DNA of 64,000 nt. It comes from Nonomuraea helvata. GTDB lineage: Bacteria > Actinomycetota > Actinomycetes > Streptosporangiales > Streptosporangiaceae. Shown piece after piece: positions 52,650 through 61,460 of this stretch (positions within the stretch are counted from its first letter, which is position 1; every line of letters begins with the position of its first letter). The stretch is from the NCBI RefSeq assembly GCF_039535785.1, contig NZ_BAAAXV010000003.1, forward strand, positions 44,146 through 108,145, read 5' to 3'. A model generated the notes under the pieces. It did no database searches. It had not been told where the DNA came from and worked only from the letters and a program-made list of their open reading frames with translations. A program made the translations under genes and the position numbers.

Positions 52650-53510
52650 CTATTCCGCCCGCCTGAACTCCGCGATCCCGACCCCCAGCAGCGCCAGCCC
52701 CAGGGCGGCCACGACCCCGATCTCCAGCGCCACCGGCACGTGGAAGTCGAACCACCGGACGCCGGGGTTCAGCACGGCGTTCACCTGCGCGGGCACGTCC
52801 AGATACGAGAAGACCGCCTCCCGCAGCGGGTCCACCGCGTACGTCATCGGGTTGACCACGGTCAGCACGTGCAGCCACGAGGGCAGGTTGGCCAGCGGGA
52901 ACATCGCCCCCGACAGGAACATCATGGGCATGATCGCCATCTGCATCAGCCCGAAGAAGGTCTGCATGTTCTTCATCCGGGCGGCCAGCATCACCCCGAA
53001 GGCCGTGATCGTGAACGCCGCCAGGAACATCTCCGCCAGCAGCGTCACGAAGAGCGGGGGCGAGTAGGGCACCCCCACCAGTCCTGCCAGGGCCAGGATG
53101 ACGATGCCCTGGCCGGTGGCCACGATGGCGCCGCCCAGGCACTTGCCGATCACGATCGCGCCCCGGGAGACGGGCGCGACCAGCATCTCCCTGAGGAAGC
53201 CGAACTCGCGGTCCCACACGATGGACCCGGCCGAGAACATCGCGGTCATGATTACGGTCATGGAGATCATGCCGGGATACATGAACGTGCGGTAGTCGAT
53301 CCCCGGGATCGACCCCCGCACCAGCGACCCCAGCCCGGTGCCCATGACGAACAGCCAGAGCACGGGCTGCACCAGCATCGACAGCATGCGGGTGCGGTCG
53401 TTGAGGAAGCGCAGCATCTCCCGGTGGAGCACTATCTTGATCGCCCGCAGGTCGTGCCCGGCGCTGCGCACCGGCACGCGGACGCTGATGGCCTCTGTCG
53501 CCATGGTCAT
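52650..53510 (-). CDS. ABC-2 type exporter permease
   Basis: 286 aa with six membrane helices. The sequence LHREMLRFLNDRTRMLSMLVQPVLWLFVMG and FLREMLVAPVSRGAIVIGKCLGGA belong to the DrrB/ABC-2 permease family that exports drugs, lipids or polymers. The ATG at 53510 overlaps the stop of the ATPase gene (ATGA); an internal ATG at 53504 is equally near. It is the last gene of the PadR-ATPase-permease operon. Confidence 0.9.
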   Translation of the reverse strand: MTMATEAISVRVPVRSAGHDLRAIKIVLHREMLRFLNDRTRMLSMLVQPVLWLFVMGTGLGSLVRGSIPGIDYRTFMYPGMISMTVIMTAMFSAGSIVWDREFGFLREMLVAPVSRGAIVIGKCLGGAIVATGQGIVILALAGLVGVPYSPPLFVTLLAEMFLAAFTITAFGVMLAARMKNMQTFFGLMQMAIMPMMFLSGAMFPLANLPSWLHVLTVVNPMTYAVDPLREAVFSYLDVPAQVNAVLNPGVRWFDFHVPVALEIGVVAALGLALLGVGIAEFRRAE

Positions 53511-54484
53511 CGCCTCGCCATCGCTCTCATCCACGTCATGTTGTCGGCGCCGGCCTCGGCGTCGCGGATCGTGGAGCCGGTGTACGACATGAACACGTCA
53601 TCCAGGGACGGCCGCGAGACGCTCACCGACGTGATCGGCATGCCGAGCTCGGCGAACAGCCTGGGCACGAACTCCTCGCCCGAGGCCACCGCGAACGTCA
53701 CCGCGCCCTCGCGCACGGCCGCCTCCAGGCCGAACCGCTCCTGCAGCGCCTTGATCGCCGCCGCGTCGTCGGCCGTCTGGATCTGCACCCGGTCCTTGCC
53801 GACGCTGGCCTTCAGCGCCTCGGGCGAGTCGATGACGACGACCTCGCCGTGGTCGATGATCGCGATCCGGTCGCAGTACTCAGCCTCGTCCATGTAGTGG
53901 GTGGTCATGAAGATGGTGATGTCCTCAAGCAGCCGCAGCTGGTTGATGTAGCCCCAGATGGCCGAGCGGGTCTGCGGGTCGAGCCCCACGGTCGGCTCGT
54001 CCAGGAAGAGCACGCGCGGCGAGTGCAGCAGGCCGCGGGCGATCTCCAGGCGCCGCTTCATGCCGCCGGAGAACGTCATCACCTTGGCGTCCTTGCGGTC
54101 CCACAGCGCGACCATCTCCATGACCTGGCGGATCCGGTCGTCGACCATGCTCTTGGGCACGCCGTACAGCTCGGCGTGGAAGCGCAGGTTCTGCTCGGCG
54201 CTCAGGTAGCCGTCGAGGGTGGGGTCCTGGAAGACCAGGCCGATGTTCCTGCGCACCTCGTCGCGCTCCCGCACCACGTCGTGGCCCGCCACGGTGGCGC
54301 TGCCGCCGGTGGGGTTCACCAGCGTGCAGAGCATGCTGATGGTGGTGGTCTTGCCTGCGCCGTTCGGGCCGAGGAAGCCGAACACCTCGCCGGGCCGTAC
54401 CTCGAAGTCGACGCCCTTGACGGCCTCGACCTTCCCGTACGTCTTCTGCAGCTGGCGAACGACGATCGCCGCGTCCACGGTCAT
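53507..54484 (-). CDS. ABC transporter ATP-binding protein (DrrA-like)
   Basis: 325 aa. Walker A GPNGAGKTTT, the Q-loop GLVFQDPTLDGYL, signature FSGGMKRRLEIARGL and Walker B LFLDEPTVGLDPQ are complete, with the H-loop in MTTHYMDEA. The C-terminal ~90 residues (DAAAIKALQERFGLE, PSLDDVFMSYTG) are the DrrA-type extension. It energises the permease encoded downstream. The start directly follows the PadR stop (TGAATG). Confidence 0.93.
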   Translation of the reverse strand: MTVDAAIVVRQLQKTYGKVEAVKGVDFEVRPGEVFGFLGPNGAGKTTTISMLCTLVNPTGGSATVAGHDVVRERDEVRRNIGLVFQDPTLDGYLSAEQNLRFHAELYGVPKSMVDDRIRQVMEMVALWDRKDAKVMTFSGGMKRRLEIARGLLHSPRVLFLDEPTVGLDPQTRSAIWGYINQLRLLEDITIFMTTHYMDEAEYCDRIAIIDHGEVVVIDSPEALKASVGKDRVQIQTADDAAAIKALQERFGLEAAVREGAVTFAVASGEEFVPRLFAELGMPITSVSVSRPSLDDVFMSYTGSTIRDAEAGADNMTWMRAMARR

Positions 54485-55075
54485 TCAGTCCTCCGCCAGG
54501 ATCTGGAACATCGATCTGCGGGTCTTCTTGATCAGCTCCTTGGTCTGCGCCAGCTGACTGTCGCTGGCCGTGCGGACCAGGTGGGAGAAGGCCTCGTTGA
54601 GCTGGCCCCAGAGCACGCGCAGCTCGTGGTGGTCCTGCGGCACCGAGCGGGCGACCTCGTCCCACGGCGCCTCGTCGGCGTGCCTGGCCGCCTGCCGGCG
54701 ACCCTGCTCCGTCAGGCTGTACGTACGGCTCCCGCCGGATTCGTCGCCGGTCGCCAGGCCTTCGTCCTCGAGCTGCTGGAGCGCCGGGTACACCGAGCCG
54801 GGGCTGGGTCGCCACACGCCGCGGCTGCGCTCCTCGATGTCCTGGATCATCTGGTAGCCGTTCTGCGGCCCCTCCAGGAGCAGCGCCAGCAGCGCCGCCC
54901 TGACGTCGCCGCGGCGGACCCGCGGGGCGGGCGTCTCCCAGTGCCCGGCCGGGCCGAACCCGGGACCGTGCGGGGGCGGATGGGGCGGCGCGAACGGGGG
55001 CGCGCCGAACGCGCCCGGCCCCGGCGGCGGCATAGGAGGGGGTGGTGGAGCATCCCAGAAGTCGGGATCACGCAT
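54485..55075 (-). CDS. PadR-family transcriptional regulator
   Basis: 196 aa from ATG 55075. A Pro/Gly-rich head (about 1-50) is followed by the PadR winged helix: VRAALLALLLEGPQNGYQMIQDIE, GVWRPSPGSVYPALQQLEDEG and GSRTYSLTEQGRR, and by a C-terminal dimerisation helix region. PadR repressors commonly control adjacent multidrug exporters and respond to their substrates. First gene of the operon; a long dyad lies just upstream. Confidence 0.92.
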   Translation of the reverse strand: MRDPDFWDAPPPPPMPPPGPGAFGAPPFAPPHPPPHGPGFGPAGHWETPAPRVRRGDVRAALLALLLEGPQNGYQMIQDIEERSRGVWRPSPGSVYPALQQLEDEGLATGDESGGSRTYSLTEQGRRQAARHADEAPWDEVARSVPQDHHELRVLWGQLNEAFSHLVRTASDSQLAQTKELIKKTRRSMFQILAED

Positions 55076-55084
55076 GATTGCCTC

Positions 55085-55123
55085 CAACTATCGAGATATC
55101 TTGACGATATATCTAGATAGTTG
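55085..55123. promoter_or_regulatory. PadR operator: 15-bp inverted repeat
   Basis: CAACTATCGAGATAT (55085-55099) is repeated inversely at 55109-55123 as ATATCTAGATAGTTG with a single mismatch, around a 9-base centre. The AT-rich dyad ends 9 bases upstream of the PadR start codon and would overlap the promoter. Its position and symmetry fit autoregulation by PadR. Confidence 0.7.
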
Positions 55124-55159
55124 GCATGAACAAGGGCGGATCGGACAGGCCCGTGAAAG

Positions 55160-55753
55160 TTAGTAACCGTTAACGGAGGCGCCGATCGCCGCCCGCGCCA
55201 TGGCGTGCAGCAGCGGCCGCATGTCCTGTGCGGGCAGCTCGCCCGCACTGTGCGGCGTGGAGTTGAGCAGCCCGAACACGGCGTGCGTCGCGGCCCGCAG
55301 CCGCGCGGCCGGGCACGAGGGGTGCAGCTCGGCCAGCACGGTCACCCACTCCTCGACGTAGAGCCGCTGCAGCCGCCTGATCTGGCGGCGCTCGGGCTCC
55401 GGCACGTTGCCCAGCTCCCTGTCGTGCACCGTGATCAGCGCCGGCTGCTCGATCGCGAACGTGATCTGCACCTTGAGCAGCGCGTCCAGCGTCTCCTGCG
55501 GATCCCGGGAGGAGGTGACCGCCGCGACGGCCGACTCGCGCAGCCGCGAGCTGACGTCGAGCAGCATCTCCGACAGCAGCGCGTCCTTGCCGCTGAAGTG
55601 CCGGTAGAGCGCGGGGCCCGAGACGCCGACCGCGCCGCCGATGTCCTCGATCGAGACGCCGTGGAAGCCGCGCGCGGCGAACAGCCGGGCCGCCGCCTCC
55701 AGGATCTCCCCGCGCCTGTTGCGCCGATTCCGGGTAGGGGCGGTGGTGGTCAC
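55160..55753 (-). CDS. TetR-family transcriptional regulator
   Basis: 197 aa. The HTH is near residues 14-60: RRGEILEAAARLFAARGFHG, SIEDIGGAVGVSGPALYRHF, SGKDALLSEML. The ligand domain ends in a long helix bundle. It is divergent from the leucine-catabolism operon with 62 bases between starts and probably represses it, releasing on an acyl-CoA intermediate. Control of that operon is inferred from gene order and the operator between them. Confidence 0.88.
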   Translation of the reverse strand: MTTTAPTRNRRNRRGEILEAAARLFAARGFHGVSIEDIGGAVGVSGPALYRHFSGKDALLSEMLLDVSSRLRESAVAAVTSSRDPQETLDALLKVQITFAIEQPALITVHDRELGNVPEPERRQIRRLQRLYVEEWVTVLAELHPSCPAARLRAATHAVFGLLNSTPHSAGELPAQDMRPLLHAMARAAIGASVNGY

Positions 55754-55775
55754 GTCTCACATGCTAGACGACTAC

Positions 55776-55791
55776 GTTAATGATGACTAAC
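55776..55791. promoter_or_regulatory. Probable TetR operator
   Basis: GTTAATGATGACTAAC is an imperfect 16-bp palindrome (GTTA/TAAC arms, symmetric T..AT..A core) centred between the TetR gene and the carboxylase operon. A TetR dimer bound here could control both directions. Confidence 0.5.
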
Positions 55792-55815
55792 ATCTCGTGC
55801 TATGAGAGGGGAGTC

Positions 55816-57384
55816 ATGAGCGACTGGCCGGTGCTGAAGTCGGCCGCCGATCCCGGCGGCGAGGCGTACAAACGCAACGCCGAGCTCAACGAGCGGCTCG
55901 CCGCCGAGCTGCTCGAGCGCCTGGTCGCCGCAGCCCGGGGCGGCCCCGAGCGCTCGCGCAAGCGGCATGTCGAACGCGGCAAGCTGCTGCCGCGCGACCG
56001 CGTGGACGGGCTGCTCGACCCCGGCTCACGCTTCCTGGAGCTGTCGCCGCTGGCCGCGACCGGGCTCTACGACGACCAGGCGCCCGCCGCCGGGATCATC
56101 ACAGGCGTCGGCCGGGTCTCGGGCCGCGAGTGCGTGGTCGTCGCCAACGACGCCACCGTCAAGGGCGGCACGTACTATCCGATCACGGTCAAGAAGCACC
56201 TGCGCGCGCAGGAGGTGGCCCTGCACAACCACCTGCCGTGCGTCTACCTCGTGGACTCCGGCGGGGCGTTCCTGCCCAAGCAGGACGAGGTGTTCCCCGA
56301 CCGCGAGCACTTCGGCCGCATCTTCTACAACCAGGCCACCATGTCGGCCCGCGGCATCCCGCAGATCGCCGCCGTGCTCGGCTCGTGCACGGCGGGCGGC
56401 GCGTACGTGCCCGCGATGAGCGACGAGGCCGTCATCGTGCGCGGCCAGGGCACGATCTTCCTGGGCGGCCCGCCCCTGGTGAAGGCGGCCACCGGCGAGG
56501 AGGTCACGGCCGAGGAGCTGGGCGGCGGCGACCTGCACGCGCGCACCAGCGGCGTCACCGACCACCTCGCCGAGGACGACGCGCACGCGCTGGCCATCGT
56601 CCGCGACATCGTCTCCACGCTCGCCCCGCGCGCCCCGCGCCCCTGGGACACGGTCGCGCCCGAGCCGCCCCGCCACGACCCGCGCGACCTGTACGGGATC
56701 GTGCCCGGCGACACGCGCCAGCCGTACGACGTGCGCGAGGTGATCGCCAGGATCGTGGACGGGTCGCGCTTCCTGGAGTTCAAGGCCGAGTACGGCTCGA
56801 CGCTCGTGACCGGGTTCGCCCACCTCCACGGCCACCCCGTGGGGATCGTGGCGAACAACGGCATCCTGTTCAGCGAGTCCGCCATGAAGGGCGCGCACTT
56901 CATCGAGCTGTGCGACCAGCGGCGGATCCCCCTGGTCTTCCTGCAGAACATCAGCGGGTTCATGGTGGGCAAGGCGTACGAGGCGGGCGGCATCGCCAAG
57001 CACGGGGCCAAGATGGTCACCGCGGTCTCGTGCGCCCGGGTGCCCAAGTTCACCGTGGTCATCGGCGGCTCCTTCGGCGCGGGGAACTACGCGATGGCCG
57101 GGCGGGCGTACTCGCCCAGGTTCCTGTGGATGTGGCCGAACGCCCGCATCTCGGTCATGGGCGGCGAGCAGGCCGCCAACGTGCTCACCACCGTCGGCAC
57201 CGCCGACGCCGACGCGATCAGGGCCCAGTACGAGCACCAGGGCAACCCGTACTACTCCACGGCCAGGCTGTGGGACGACGGCGTGATCGACCCGGTCGAC
57301 ACCCGCACCGTCCTCGGCCTGGCGCTGTCCGCGGCGGCCAACGCCCCGCTCGAGCCCGCCGGTTACGGCGTCTTCCGGATGTGA
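55816..57384 (+). CDS. Acyl-CoA carboxylase beta subunit (methylcrotonyl-CoA carboxylase type)
   Basis: 522 aa from ATG 55816 (GAGAGGGGAG upstream). The carboxyltransferase signatures RHVERGKLLPRDRVDGLLDPG, YLVDSGGAFLPKQDEVFPDREHFGR and GGSFGAGNYAMAGRAYSPRF, then WPNARISVMGGEQAANVL, are those of MCC beta rather than propionyl-CoA carboxylase beta. It transfers carboxyl from biotin to 3-methylcrotonyl-CoA in leucine breakdown. First gene of a four-gene operon; gap to the next start is 4 bases. Confidence 0.92.
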   Translation: MSDWPVLKSAADPGGEAYKRNAELNERLAAELLERLVAAARGGPERSRKRHVERGKLLPRDRVDGLLDPGSRFLELSPLAATGLYDDQAPAAGIITGVGRVSGRECVVVANDATVKGGTYYPITVKKHLRAQEVALHNHLPCVYLVDSGGAFLPKQDEVFPDREHFGRIFYNQATMSARGIPQIAAVLGSCTAGGAYVPAMSDEAVIVRGQGTIFLGGPPLVKAATGEEVTAEELGGGDLHARTSGVTDHLAEDDAHALAIVRDIVSTLAPRAPRPWDTVAPEPPRHDPRDLYGIVPGDTRQPYDVREVIARIVDGSRFLEFKAEYGSTLVTGFAHLHGHPVGIVANNGILFSESAMKGAHFIELCDQRRIPLVFLQNISGFMVGKAYEAGGIAKHGAKMVTAVSCARVPKFTVVIGGSFGAGNYAMAGRAYSPRFLWMWPNARISVMGGEQAANVLTTVGTADADAIRAQYEHQGNPYYSTARLWDDGVIDPVDTRTVLGLALSAAANAPLEPAGYGVFRM

Positions 57385-57388
57385 CGCG

Positions 57389-59326
57389 ATGTTGTTCGAC
57401 CGTGTTCTGATCGCCAACAGGGGCGAGATCGCCGTACGTGTCATCCGCACGCTGCGCCGGCTCGGCATCACGTCGGTGGCCGTGCACACGCCGTCGGACG
57501 CCGGGGCGCGTCACGTGCTGGAGGCCGACCTGGCCCTCCAGGTGCCGAAATATCTGGATATCGAGGCGATTATCGGGGCGGCTCACGCCGCGGGCGCTCA
57601 GGCCGTCCATCCCGGATACGGGTTCCTCTCCGAGAACGCCGCGTTCGCGCGGCGGTGCGCCGAGGCCGGGCTGGTGTTCGTCGGGCCGCCCGCCGCGGCC
57701 ATCGAGGCGATGGGCGACAAGATCCGCGCGAAGGCCACCGTGTCCGCGGCGGGCGTGCCCGTGGTGCCCGGCGGGGCCGAGCCCGGCGACTCGCTGGAGT
57801 CCTGGCGCGACTTCCCCGCGCTGATCAAGCCCTCCGCGGGCGGCGGGGGCAAGGGCATGGTGCTGGTGCGGTCGGCCGCCGAGCTGCCCGACGCGCTGGA
57901 GTCGGCCCGCCGTACGGCACGGGCGGCGTTCGGCGACGGGACGCTGCTGATCGAGCGGTACGTCGAGAGCCCGCGCCACATCGAGATCCAGGTCCTGGCC
58001 GACACCCACGGCGACGTCGTGCACCTGGGCGAGCGCGAGTGCAGCCTGCAGCGCAGGCACCAGAAGATCATCGAGGAGGCGCCCTCGCCCTTCGTGAGCC
58101 CCGAGACGCGCGCCCGCATGGGCTCGGCGGCGGTGGAGGCCGCGCGCGCCGTGGGGTACGTGGGGGCGGGCACGGTCGAGTTCATCGTGGACGGGACCAC
58201 CGGCGCGTATCACTTCATGGAGATGAACACGCGGCTGCAGGTCGAGCACCCGGTCACAGAGCTCGTGACCGGCCTCGACCTGGTGGAGCTGCAGCTGCGG
58301 GTGGCGGCGGGGGAGCGGCTGCCGTTCGGGCAGCAGGACGTGCGCCTCGACGGGCACGCCGTCGAGGCCCGCGTCTACGCCGAGGACCCGGCGCGCGGCT
58401 TCCTGCCCACCGGCGGCCACGTGCTCGTGCTCCGCGAGCCCAGTGACGGCGTGCGGGTGGACTCGGGCCTGGTCGAAGGCGGGGTCGTGGGGAGCGAGTT
58501 CGACCCGATGCTCTCCAAGGTCGTCGCCTGGGCGCCGGACCGGGAGTCGGCGCTGAGGACGCTCGACCGCGGCCTGGCCCGCACGGCCGTCCTCGGGGTG
58601 GTCACCAACATCCCGTTCCTGCGGGCCCTCGCCGGGCACCCGGCCGTCCGAGCGGGCGAGCTGGACACCGGGCTGGTCGAGCGGGTGCTTCCCGAGCTGG
58701 TCCCGTCCGTGGAGGTGCCCGGCGAGGTGCTCGCGGCGGCGGCGCTCGCCTTCCACGCCATGCCCCAGGGCGACGACCCGTGGGAGGTCACGGACGGATG
58801 GCGGATCGGCGAGCCCGCCTGGACGACGTGGCGGCTGGAGTCCAGAGGCGGCGTGCACGCGGTCCAGGTCCGCGGCCTGCCCGGCGAGTCGGCCGAGATC
58901 CGGATGAACGACGAGACCGTCCCCGCGCGTCTCCAGCACAGCGGTGCGGACCTGACGGTCACGATCGGCGGCCGTACCGACGGCTACCTCCACGTACGCC
59001 ACGCCGACACGCTCTGGCTCGGCAGGGACGGCGAGGCGTGGGCGCTCACCCGGCACCTCATCGGCGACCCCGGTGACCGGCCCGGTGCGGCGGACATGGG
59101 CGACGGCGTGGTCAGGAGCCCCATGCCCGGCACCGTTCTGGTGGTCAAGGCCCAGGTCGGGGAGCGGGTGAGGGAGGGGCAGCCGCTGGTCATCGTGGAG
59201 GCCATGAAGATGGAGCACACGGTGACCGCCCCGCGCGACGGCGTGGTCTCCGAGCTGCCGGTCCAGGCCGGCCAGCCGGTCGACATGGACGCCGTGCTGG
59301 CCGTGGTGAGCACCGGGGAGTTGTGA
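57389..59326 (+). CDS. Acyl-CoA carboxylase alpha: biotin carboxylase fused to biotin carrier
   Basis: 645 aa. Biotin carboxylase domain 1-445: VLIANRGEIAVRVIRTLRRLG, VHPGYGFLSENAAFA, ATP-grasp loop PSAGGGGKGMVLVRS and MEMNTRLQVEHPVTE. A middle domain leads to the C-terminal biotinyl domain with VEAMKMEHTV, whose lysine carries biotin. Fits the alpha subunit of methylcrotonyl-CoA carboxylase in complex with the preceding gene product. The next start follows the stop by one base. Confidence 0.95.
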   Translation: MLFDRVLIANRGEIAVRVIRTLRRLGITSVAVHTPSDAGARHVLEADLALQVPKYLDIEAIIGAAHAAGAQAVHPGYGFLSENAAFARRCAEAGLVFVGPPAAAIEAMGDKIRAKATVSAAGVPVVPGGAEPGDSLESWRDFPALIKPSAGGGGKGMVLVRSAAELPDALESARRTARAAFGDGTLLIERYVESPRHIEIQVLADTHGDVVHLGERECSLQRRHQKIIEEAPSPFVSPETRARMGSAAVEAARAVGYVGAGTVEFIVDGTTGAYHFMEMNTRLQVEHPVTELVTGLDLVELQLRVAAGERLPFGQQDVRLDGHAVEARVYAEDPARGFLPTGGHVLVLREPSDGVRVDSGLVEGGVVGSEFDPMLSKVVAWAPDRESALRTLDRGLARTAVLGVVTNIPFLRALAGHPAVRAGELDTGLVERVLPELVPSVEVPGEVLAAAALAFHAMPQGDDPWEVTDGWRIGEPAWTTWRLESRGGVHAVQVRGLPGESAEIRMNDETVPARLQHSGADLTVTIGGRTDGYLHVRHADTLWLGRDGEAWALTRHLIGDPGDRPGAADMGDGVVRSPMPGTVLVVKAQVGERVREGQPLVIVEAMKMEHTVTAPRDGVVSELPVQAGQPVDMDAVLAVVSTGEL

Positions 59327-59327
59327 G

Positions 59328-60233
59328 ATGCCGTACCACATGGAAGGTCTGCCGCAGCAGGTCACCGTCTACGAGGTCGGACCGCGCGACGGGCTGCAGA
59401 ACGAGGCCGCGGTCGTGCCCGTCGAGGTGAAGGCCGAGTTCATCGACCGGCTCGCGGACGCCGGCCACAAGGTGATCGAGGCGACCAGCTTCGTGCACCC
59501 CAAGTGGGTGCCGCAGCTCGCCGACGCCGACGAGCTGGTCGGCCGGCTGCACAGGAAGCCCGGCGTGCGTTACCCGGTGCTGGTCCCCAACCAGCGCGGC
59601 CTGGACCGGGCGCTCGAACGCGGCGTGGACGAGATCGCGATCTTCGCCAGTGCCACGGAGACGTTCGCCGCCAAGAACCTGAACCGGAGCCTGGACAGCC
59701 AGTTCGACATGTTCGAGCCGGTCGTGGCCAGGGCGCTGGACAGCGGCGTGCGGGTGCGCGCGTACGTGTCGATGTGCTTCGGCGACCCGTGGGAGGGGCC
59801 GACGCCGATCGCGCAGGTCGTCTCGGTCGGCGAGCGGCTGCTCGGGCTCGGCTGCTACGAGCTGTCGCTCGGCGACACGATCGGGGTCGGCACGCCGGGG
59901 CACGTGACCGCGCTGATCGAGGCGTTCCGCCGGCCTGAGCGGCTCGCCGTGCACTTCCACGACACCTACGGCCAGGCGCTCGGCAACACCCTGGCCGCGT
60001 TGAGAGCGGGCGTGACCACGGTCGACGCCTCCACGGGCGGCATCGGGGGCTGCCCCTACGCCGAGTCCGCCACCGGCAACCTGGCCACCGAGGACCTGGT
60101 CTGGATGCTGCGGGGGCTCGGCATCGAGACCGGGCTCGACCTGGGCAAGCTCGTGGACACCAGCACCTGGCTGGCGCGGTTGCTCGGCCGGCCCAGCCCG
60201 TCCCGCGTCGTGCAGGCGCTGTCGAAAGGCTGA
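59328..60233 (+). CDS. Hydroxymethylglutaryl-CoA lyase
   Basis: 301 aa. VTVYEVGPRDGLQNEAAVVP holds the catalytic Arg-Asp; EATSFVHPKWVPQLADA, the metal ligands in VHFHDTYGQALGN and the active-site cysteine in GGIGGCPYAESATGN are all intact. It cleaves HMG-CoA to acetoacetate and acetyl-CoA, the last step of leucine degradation. The position after both carboxylase genes supports the assignment. Confidence 0.93.
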   Translation: MPYHMEGLPQQVTVYEVGPRDGLQNEAAVVPVEVKAEFIDRLADAGHKVIEATSFVHPKWVPQLADADELVGRLHRKPGVRYPVLVPNQRGLDRALERGVDEIAIFASATETFAAKNLNRSLDSQFDMFEPVVARALDSGVRVRAYVSMCFGDPWEGPTPIAQVVSVGERLLGLGCYELSLGDTIGVGTPGHVTALIEAFRRPERLAVHFHDTYGQALGNTLAALRAGVTTVDASTGGIGGCPYAESATGNLATEDLVWMLRGLGIETGLDLGKLVDTSTWLARLLGRPSPSRVVQALSKG

Positions 60234-60235
60234 TC

Positions 60236-61372
60236 ATGCTCAAGGACGAGTACGAAGAGCTGCGCAAGACCGTCGAGTCGTTCGCCCGCGAGGTGGTCGC
60301 GCCGGTGATCGGCGACTACTACGAGCGCGAGGAGTTCCCGTACGACATCGTGCGGCAGATGGGCGCCATGGGGCTGTTCGGGCTGCCGTTCCCCGAGGAG
60401 TACGGCGGCATGGGCGGCGACTACTTCGCGCTGTGCCTGGCGCTGGAGGAGCTGGCCCGCGTCGACTCCAGCGTGGCGATCACGCTCGAGGCCGCGGTGT
60501 CGCTGGGCGCGATGCCGATCTACCGGTTCGGCACCGACGAGCAGCGCGGACACTGGCTGCCCAAGCTGACCTCTGGTTCGGCGATGGGCGCGTTCGGGCT
60601 GACCGAGCCGGGCGGCGGGTCCGACGTGCCGGGCGGCATGCGCACCACGGCCGTGCTCGACGGGGCCGAATGGGTGATTAACGGGACGAAGTCCTTCATC
60701 ACGAACTCCGGCACCGACATCACCGCCGTCGTCGGCGTGGCCGCGCTCACCGGCGAGCGGGAGATCTCCACGATCCTCGTGCCGAGCGGCACGCCCGGGT
60801 TCCAGGTGTCGAAGAAGTACTCCAAGGTCGGCTGGAACGCCTCCGACACCCGCGAGCTGTCCTTCACCGACTGCCGCGTCCCCGCCGCGAACCTCCTGGG
60901 CGAGCGCGGCCGCGGCTACGCGCAGTTCCTGCAGACCCTCGACGAGGGCCGCATCGCCATCGCGGCGCTCAGCGTCGGGCTGGCGCAGGGCTGCGTGGAC
61001 GAATGCCTCAAGTACGTCAGGGACAGGAAGGCCTTCGGCCACCCGATCGGCCACTACCAGGCCATCCAGTTCAAGATCGCCGACATGGAGGCCCGCGCGC
61101 ACACCGCCCGCCTGGCCTACTACCACGCGGCCGAGAAGATGCTGGCCGGGGCGCCGTTCAAGAAGGAGGCCGCGATCGCCAAGCTGGTCTCGTCGAACGC
61201 GGCGATGGACAACTCGCGGGAGGCCACGCAGGTGTTCGGCGGGTACGGGTTCATGAACGAGTTCCCCGTCGCGCGTTTCTACCGGGACGCCAAGGTGCTG
61301 GAGATCGGTGAGGGTACGAGCGAGGTGCAGCGCATGCTCATCGCCCGCCAGCTCGGCCTGGGCGACCTCTGA
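60236..61372 (+). CDS. Acyl-CoA dehydrogenase
   Basis: 378 aa, complete. Flavin and substrate motifs: GAFGLTEPGGGSDVPGG, WVINGTKSFITNSGTD, QVFGGYGFMNEFPVARFYRD, and EIGEGTSEVQRMLIARQLG. In the operon it should oxidise isovaleryl-CoA, but the catalytic Glu is found in the EGT motif as in most acyl-CoA dehydrogenases; true isovaleryl-CoA dehydrogenases have Gly-Ala-Gly there with the base elsewhere. So it may act on another branched or short acyl-CoA. Last gene of the operon, 2 bases after the lyase stop. Confidence 0.9.
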   Translation: MLKDEYEELRKTVESFAREVVAPVIGDYYEREEFPYDIVRQMGAMGLFGLPFPEEYGGMGGDYFALCLALEELARVDSSVAITLEAAVSLGAMPIYRFGTDEQRGHWLPKLTSGSAMGAFGLTEPGGGSDVPGGMRTTAVLDGAEWVINGTKSFITNSGTDITAVVGVAALTGEREISTILVPSGTPGFQVSKKYSKVGWNASDTRELSFTDCRVPAANLLGERGRGYAQFLQTLDEGRIAIAALSVGLAQGCVDECLKYVRDRKAFGHPIGHYQAIQFKIADMEARAHTARLAYYHAAEKMLAGAPFKKEAAIAKLVSSNAAMDNSREATQVFGGYGFMNEFPVARFYRDAKVLEIGEGTSEVQRMLIARQLGLGDL

Positions 61373-61422
61373 GCGTCATATCGAGGGTCCGGAGGCGCCA
61401 CGCGAGCGGCAGGTCCAGGGGT

Positions 61423-61452
61423 TTGCGTGAGGAAGGTTGAAAGATCTAGTGT
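61423..61452 (+). promoter_or_regulatory. Leaderless promoter of the acetyltransferase gene
   Basis: TTGCGT (61423-61428), 18 bases, TAGTGT (61447-61452), then 8 bases to the ATG at 61461. This places the transcription start at or next to the ATG. Confidence 0.5.
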
Positions 61453-61460
61453 CATCTTCC

